This document shows positions 60,333-64,000 of a stretch of 64,000 nucleotides of DNA, piece after piece. The notes below the pieces were generated by a model. The model saw nothing but the letters and a program-made list of their open reading frames with translations. It was not told the origin of the DNA and searched no databases. The stretch is from Vagococcus fluvialis bH819 (GTDB lineage Bacteria; Bacillota; Bacilli; Lactobacillales; Vagococcaceae), in the NCBI RefSeq assembly GCF_900163795.1, contig NZ_FWFD01000007.1, positions 1 to 64,000 of the forward strand. Reading direction: 5' to 3'. A program made the position numbers and the translations under genes. The first letter of the stretch is position 1; each line of letters opens with the position of its first letter.

Positions 60333-60620
60333 GAATCTAATCTCCTTCGTTGATCAGATAGGTGTCTTAATTTTGTAAAATAAGATACACCCACTAGAGT
60401 ACCAAAAATTAATCTATATTGGTAGAGAAAAGCTAGATTTTAAGCTGAAAAATCTAATTTTAATAAAAGATTAAGGATTGCAATAAATTTAATCTTTTAA
60501 TTTATCTTTACAGTATCTTATCATATATTACAAATAAGTTACATGTCAAATCAAAATAAATGAAATTATTTATTTGATTTTGTATAATGAAAGAGATAAA
60601 TCGTAAGGGGAGTTGATAGT
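60333..60620. other. Intergenic region between yfmF and mscL
   Basis: AT-rich, with no reading frame that has a ribosome binding site. It must hold the divergent promoters. TATAAT at 60583-60588 with TTGATTTTG upstream is a likely mscL -10. Nothing else is seen. Confidence 0.4.
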
Positions 60621-61061
60621 GTGTTAAAAGAGTTTAAGGAATTTATATCAAGAGGTAGTGTTTTGGATTTAGCAGTCGGTGTTATTATAGGTGGGGCTTT
60701 TACAAGTATTATTACCACTTTAACAACAAATGTGATTACACCCCTAATAAATTTAGTTATTAGTTTTATTATACCTAATTCTAAAAATATGGAAGATGCG
60801 ACTAAGGGGATGTTTTTTAAAGTAAATGGCATTAAATTTGACTATGGATCAGTTATTTCTGCAATTATTACTTTTTTAATTACAGCATTTGTTTTATTTA
60901 TGATTATTAAGACGGTCAATAAAGCCAATCAAATTGTTCCTAAAAAAGAAGAAGTTGTGGCAGATGAAGAAGAGCCAGAGACTTCAGAAGCTATCTTAAA
61001 TGATATTCGTGACTTGCTAAAAGCACAACAAGAAAACACAAAAAATACGCCAGACAACTAG
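60621..61061 (+). CDS. mscL: Large-conductance mechanosensitive channel MscL
   Basis: 146 residues with two helices. The N-terminal FKEFISRGSVLDLAVGVIIGGAF is the gating helix, and the loop carries VNGIKFDYGSVISAIITFLI. It opens under hypo-osmotic shock. It starts at GTG with AAGGGGAG upstream. The C-terminal acidic tail forms a helical bundle. Confidence 0.95.
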   Translation: MLKEFKEFISRGSVLDLAVGVIIGGAFTSIITTLTTNVITPLINLVISFIIPNSKNMEDATKGMFFKVNGIKFDYGSVISAIITFLITAFVLFMIIKTVNKANQIVPKKEEVVADEEEPETSEAILNDIRDLLKAQQENTKNTPDN

Positions 61062-61077
61062 TCTGACGTATTTTTTT
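61044..61077 (+). terminator. Terminator overlapping the end of mscL
   Basis: AATACGCCAGAC pairs with GTCTGACGTATT with one mismatch, followed by seven Ts. Confidence 0.88.
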
Positions 61078-61080
61078 AAC

Positions 61081-62049
61081 CTATTTTTTTGATTCAAAAA
61101 GTGGACTAACTGGTTTGTTTTCGTGGATACGTTTAATCGCATCTCCCATTAATTCACCCACACTAACGATTTCGATTTTGTCTGATGTTTTATCTTCAGG
61201 TAAACGAATTGAATCTGTAATGATTAATTTTTCGATTGAAGAATTATCAATACGTTCAATTGCAGGTCCGGATAAAACAGGGTGAGTACAACATGCAACA
61301 ACTTCAGTTGCGCCTTTTTCTTTCAAGGCTTCAGCTGCTAATGTAATCGTACCAGCTGTATCAATCATGTCATCAATTAAGACACATTTTTTACCCTTAA
61401 CTTCCCCAATAATGTTCATTACTTCAGCAACGTTCGCTTTAGGACGACGTTTATCAATAATAGCAATAGGTGATTTCAAAATTTCTGCTAATTTACGAGC
61501 ACGAGTTACTCCACCGTGATCAGGAGAAACAACGACAACGTCATCACCTTCATAACCATGATCTTTAAAGTAATCTGCAAGTAAAGGTGCTGCCATCAAA
61601 TGATCTACTGGAATATCGAAGAAACCTTGGATTTGTGAAGCGTGTAAATCTAAAGTAAGCATACGAGTTGCTCCAGCAGTTTCTAACATGTTAGCTACCA
61701 ACTTAGCCGTGATTGGCTCACGAGAACGAGCTTTACGGTCTTGACGAGCGTAACCATAATAAGGCATAACCACGTTGATTGTTTCAGCACTCGCTCTTTT
61801 AAGTGCATCAATCATGATAAGAAGCTCCATTAAATGATCGTTTACAGGATTGCTTGTTGATTGAATTAAATAAACGTGACCACCACGAATACTTTGTTCA
61901 ATATTGATTTGAATTTCACCATCGCTGAATTGTTTCACTTCAGACTTTCCTAATTCTACCCCAACAGCATCAGCTATTTTAGTAGCTAAAGGTTTATTTG
62001 AGTTTAACGAAAAGATTTTTAGTCTTGGATCAAAGTAATGATTAGACAT
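61081..62049 (-). CDS. prs: Ribose-phosphate pyrophosphokinase (PRPP synthase)
   Basis: 322 residues. It makes PRPP from ribose-5-phosphate and [19 protein letters not shown] is the ATP-binding and flexible loop region; [13 protein letters not shown] is the PRPP site; [17 protein letters not shown] is the phosphate loop. ATG 62049 is used, 5 bases after GGAGG. It follows glmU in the usual Firmicute order. Its product controls PurR encoded nearby. Confidence 0.97.
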   Translation of the reverse strand: MSNHYFDPRLKIFSLNSNKPLATKIADAVGVELGKSEVKQFSDGEIQINIEQSIRGGHVYLIQSTSNPVNDHLMELLIMIDALKRASAETINVVMPYYGYARQDRKARSREPITAKLVANMLETAGATRMLTLDLHASQIQGFFDIPVDHLMAAPLLADYFKDHGYEGDDVVVVSPDHGGVTRARKLAEILKSPIAIIDKRRPKANVAEVMNIIGEVKGKKCVLIDDMIDTAGTITLAAEALKEKGATEVVACCTHPVLSGPAIERIDNSSIEKLIITDSIRLPEDKTSDKIEIVSVGELMGDAIKRIHENKPVSPLFESKK

Positions 62050-62142
62050 GAGGACCTCCACTTTCTATTTCTATAACTGAGATTATTCTTCCACCTAAAT
62101 AGTAGTCATTTTTTACGAATAAATCAAGTGATTTCATGTTTT

Positions 62143-63516
62143 TTATTCGTTATATGGCATTTTTTTAGAATAACCATCTAAATTTGATTGACGACTTCGG
62201 GCAATACCAAGCGCATCATCAGGTACATTTTCAGTAATGGTCGACCCGGCAGCAGTAGCGGCGTTATTACCGATTGAGACAGGTCCAATTAAATTGGTAC
62301 CACTGCCAATAAAGCTATGATCACCAATTGTTGTATGAAATTTATTTTTTCCGTCATAGTTCACAAAAACTGTGCCGCAACCAACATTAATATCTTTTCC
62401 TAAAGTAGCATCTCCCACATAAGTTAAGTGACCAACTTTTGAGCCTTCACCGATGGTTGCTTTTTTAATTTCAACAAAATTGCCGATATGGGCATTTTCA
62501 GCAATAATCGCATCTGGACGCAAGTGAGCATAAGGCCCCACATCTGCTCCATCTTTGACCGTGGCATTTTTTAGAGTAGATGAATGAATTTTTACGTTAT
62601 TACCAATGATTGAATCTGAGATATCAGAATTAGCACTTACGAAACAATTATCACCAATCACTGTTTTACCACGAAGAACAACACCAGGTTCAATTAAGGT
62701 GTCTTGTCCAATCAAGACATCACTTTCAATGTAAGTGGTGCTTGGATCGATAAAAGTAACCCCATTGCGCATGTGGTTTTCGTTAATACGAGCCGTCATG
62801 ATTTGGTTAGCTTTGGCAAGAGCAACACGGTCATTAATTCCCATAGATTCGTCTTCTGAGTCCATGACAAAAGCTGTTACGATCTCACCTTTATTTTTTA
62901 AGATACTAATCACATCAGGTAAATAATATTCACCTTGGGCGTTGTCATTACCAACACTGTTTAAAGCATCGAATAAAAATTCATTATCAAAGCAATAAGT
63001 TCCAGTGTTAAATTCATTGACTAATAATTCAGCTTCGGAAGCATCTTTATGTTCAACGATTTTTTCAACTAAGTTTTTATCATTGCGAATAATACGACCG
63101 TACCCTGACGCATCCTTAGCCACAGCGGAAAGAATTGTTGCTTTTGCTTTTGTCTCTTCATGATGTTGGACTAGTTTGCTTAAAGTATCAGAAGTTAAAA
63201 GAGGGGTATCTCCACAAATAACAAGAGTTGTCCCTTTTTTATCTTTTAATAAATCAGCAGTAGCTAGGACCGCATGACCGGTACCAAGTTGTTCTTTTTG
63301 TAAAGCATATTTAGAGCGATCTCCAACATGTTCTTTTACCATCTCAGCACCAAAACCGACGATTGTAACAATTTCATCTACATTAATAGCTTCAACTTGC
63401 TCAATAACATGTTCTACCATTGGTTTTCCTGCAACCGAATGAAGGACTTTGTATAAAGAAGATTTCATACGAGAACCCTTACCAGCTGCTAAAATAATTG
63501 CATAGCGATTTTCCAC
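62143..63516 (-). CDS. glmU: Bifunctional GlmU: UDP-GlcNAc pyrophosphorylase / glucosamine-1-phosphate acetyltransferase
   Basis: 457 residues. The N-terminal uridylyltransferase has [21 protein letters not shown]; the C-terminal half is a left-handed beta-helix of hexapeptide repeats with acetyltransferase residues ([24 protein letters not shown]). It makes UDP-GlcNAc for the wall. It lies between purR and prs, as in many Bacilli. Confidence 0.97.
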   Translation of the reverse strand: MENRYAIILAAGKGSRMKSSLYKVLHSVAGKPMVEHVIEQVEAINVDEIVTIVGFGAEMVKEHVGDRSKYALQKEQLGTGHAVLATADLLKDKKGTTLVICGDTPLLTSDTLSKLVQHHEETKAKATILSAVAKDASGYGRIIRNDKNLVEKIVEHKDASEAELLVNEFNTGTYCFDNEFLFDALNSVGNDNAQGEYYLPDVISILKNKGEIVTAFVMDSEDESMGINDRVALAKANQIMTARINENHMRNGVTFIDPSTTYIESDVLIGQDTLIEPGVVLRGKTVIGDNCFVSANSDISDSIIGNNVKIHSSTLKNATVKDGADVGPYAHLRPDAIIAENAHIGNFVEIKKATIGEGSKVGHLTYVGDATLGKDINVGCGTVFVNYDGKNKFHTTIGDHSFIGSGTNLIGPVSIGNNAATAAGSTITENVPDDALGIARSRQSNLDGYSKKMPYNE

Positions 63517-63577
63517 TTATTTAACACTCCTTATTTTCATTAAGACTCATCTAAGTTTTCAGTTCATTGTAACAAAA

Positions 63578-63602
63578 AAAGAGCTCGAAAGACAAGCTCT
63601 TT
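63578..63602 (-). terminator. Terminator of purR
   Basis: AAAGAGCT and AGCTCTTT pair around a 9-base loop; on the minus strand seven Ts follow. Confidence 0.85.
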
Positions 63603-63626
63603 ATCATTTTAGGTGACTAGACCAAT

Positions 63627-64000
63627 TTAGTTATTATTATCAGTATCAAAATAATTACCAGGAACAACGGTAATATTTTTTGTTCTAATATCGACGTCCT
63701 TCACGCAAAGAAGTGAAGTGTAATCTTCAATCATGCGACGACCACTAAAAGTCGATTCTGCAAAAACTGTAATCCCCACAAGTTCGGCTTCAAATTCTTC
63801 AATCAAGGCTTTCATACCATTAACAGTTCCGCCACCTTTCATGAAATCGTCCACAACAAGTACACGAGAACCACGTTTTAAGCTACGTTTTGATAGTTCC
63901 ATTTTTTCAATTCTTTCAGAACTACCAGAGACATAGTTGACACTAACTGTGGAACCTTCTGTGATTTTAGAATCACGACGAACGATAACAAAAGGCACAT
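63627..64000 (-). CDS. purR: Pur operon repressor PurR (C-terminal part, cut by the window edge)
   Basis: About 124 residues of the C-terminal phosphoribosyltransferase-like domain. VLVVDDFMKGGGTVNGM is the PRPP-binding loop, and GSTVSVNYVSGSS is a family pattern. PRPP made by Prs releases or blocks PurR from purine gene promoters. The N-terminal HTH is outside the window, so the start cannot be seen. Confidence 0.93.
   Translation of the reverse strand, partial: VPFVIVRRDSKITEGSTVSVNYVSGSSERIEKMELSKRSLKRGSRVLVVDDFMKGGGTVNGMKALIEEFEAELVGITVFAESTFSGRRMIEDYTSLLCVKDVDIRTKNITVVPGNYFDTDNNN

Noticed and set aside
1-64000. CRISPR array, prophage, integron or insertion sequence
   Set aside because: No regularly spaced repeats, transposase, integrase or phage structural genes were found. 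The structured repeats are few, unequal in spacing and palindromic.

Overview
The window is a low-GC Gram-positive chromosome segment, most like Enterococcaceae and probably Vagococcus or a close relative. The pointers are ctsR-clpC without mcsA/mcsB, a cydABCD quinol oxidase operon beside demethylmenaquinone-type genes, a NapA-type Na+/H+ antiporter, the YfmF/YfmH-RodZ-PgsA cluster, an enterocin-A-type immunity protein, strong AGGAGG ribosome binding sites, and frequent TTG/GTG starts. No rRNA, prophage, transposase or CRISPR array is visible. The genus is inferred from gene content, not from a search.

Layout. 1-260: three tRNAs (Thr, Gly, Leu), probably the tail of a larger tRNA cluster. 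360-7005: CtsR/ClpC stress module, the TrhP1/TrhP2 pair (tRNA U34 hydroxylation) and a glutathione-reductase-like flavoenzyme. 7040-13060: cydABCD (cytochrome bd and its assembly exporter). 13212-15741: a long coiled-coil protein with Asp/Tyr-rich tracts. 15834-22859: napA with a structured leader, trhO, a NusG-domain-II membrane protein, an Eis-like acetyltransferase, a TetR unit, an XRE membrane regulator and a phosphoesterase. 22930-23205: a Fst/par-type type I toxin-antitoxin locus. 23433-29444: a SigY-like ECF sigma operon with an ABC transporter and membrane proteins. 29419-30786: three homologous small-RNA genes with anti-Shine-Dalgarno loops, around two small genes. 30977-32997: divergent menA-type prenyltransferase and polyprenyl diphosphate synthase. 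33011-42795: an accessory stretch with structured repeats, a lipoprotein, an orphan bacteriocin immunity gene, Ada, MerR, ArsR/quinone reductase, an attenuator-like leader, GNAT, AraC/MFS and an esterase. 42823-46250: decayed secreted or membrane genes and a pair of XRE regulators sharing a 19-bp promoter box. 46352-55990: signal peptidase, a MutS-like membrane ATPase, phosphatases, a LacI regulator, more structured repeats, XRE with two paralogous membrane proteins, a reductase, TetR, an AI-2E-family protein and DUF308. 56077-64000: housekeeping (pgsA, rodZ, yfmH, yfmF, mscL, prs, glmU, purR).

How the genes work together. CydABCD plus the menA/polyprenyl synthase pair give a quinol-oxidising respiratory chain. 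TrhP1/P2 and TrhO are two routes to the same wobble-uridine modification. PrsA-type PRPP synthase, GlmU and the PRPP-responsive PurR link nucleotide and cell-wall precursor supply.

The most interesting material is non-coding: the triplicated sRNA family, the par-like toxin-antitoxin locus, a dispersed repeat whose variable stems keep complementarity and a mismatch near the same place, a 19-bp box about 60-66 bp upstream of three genes, and two structured leaders (napA and a GNAT gene). Functions of these elements are inferred from sequence and complementarity alone.
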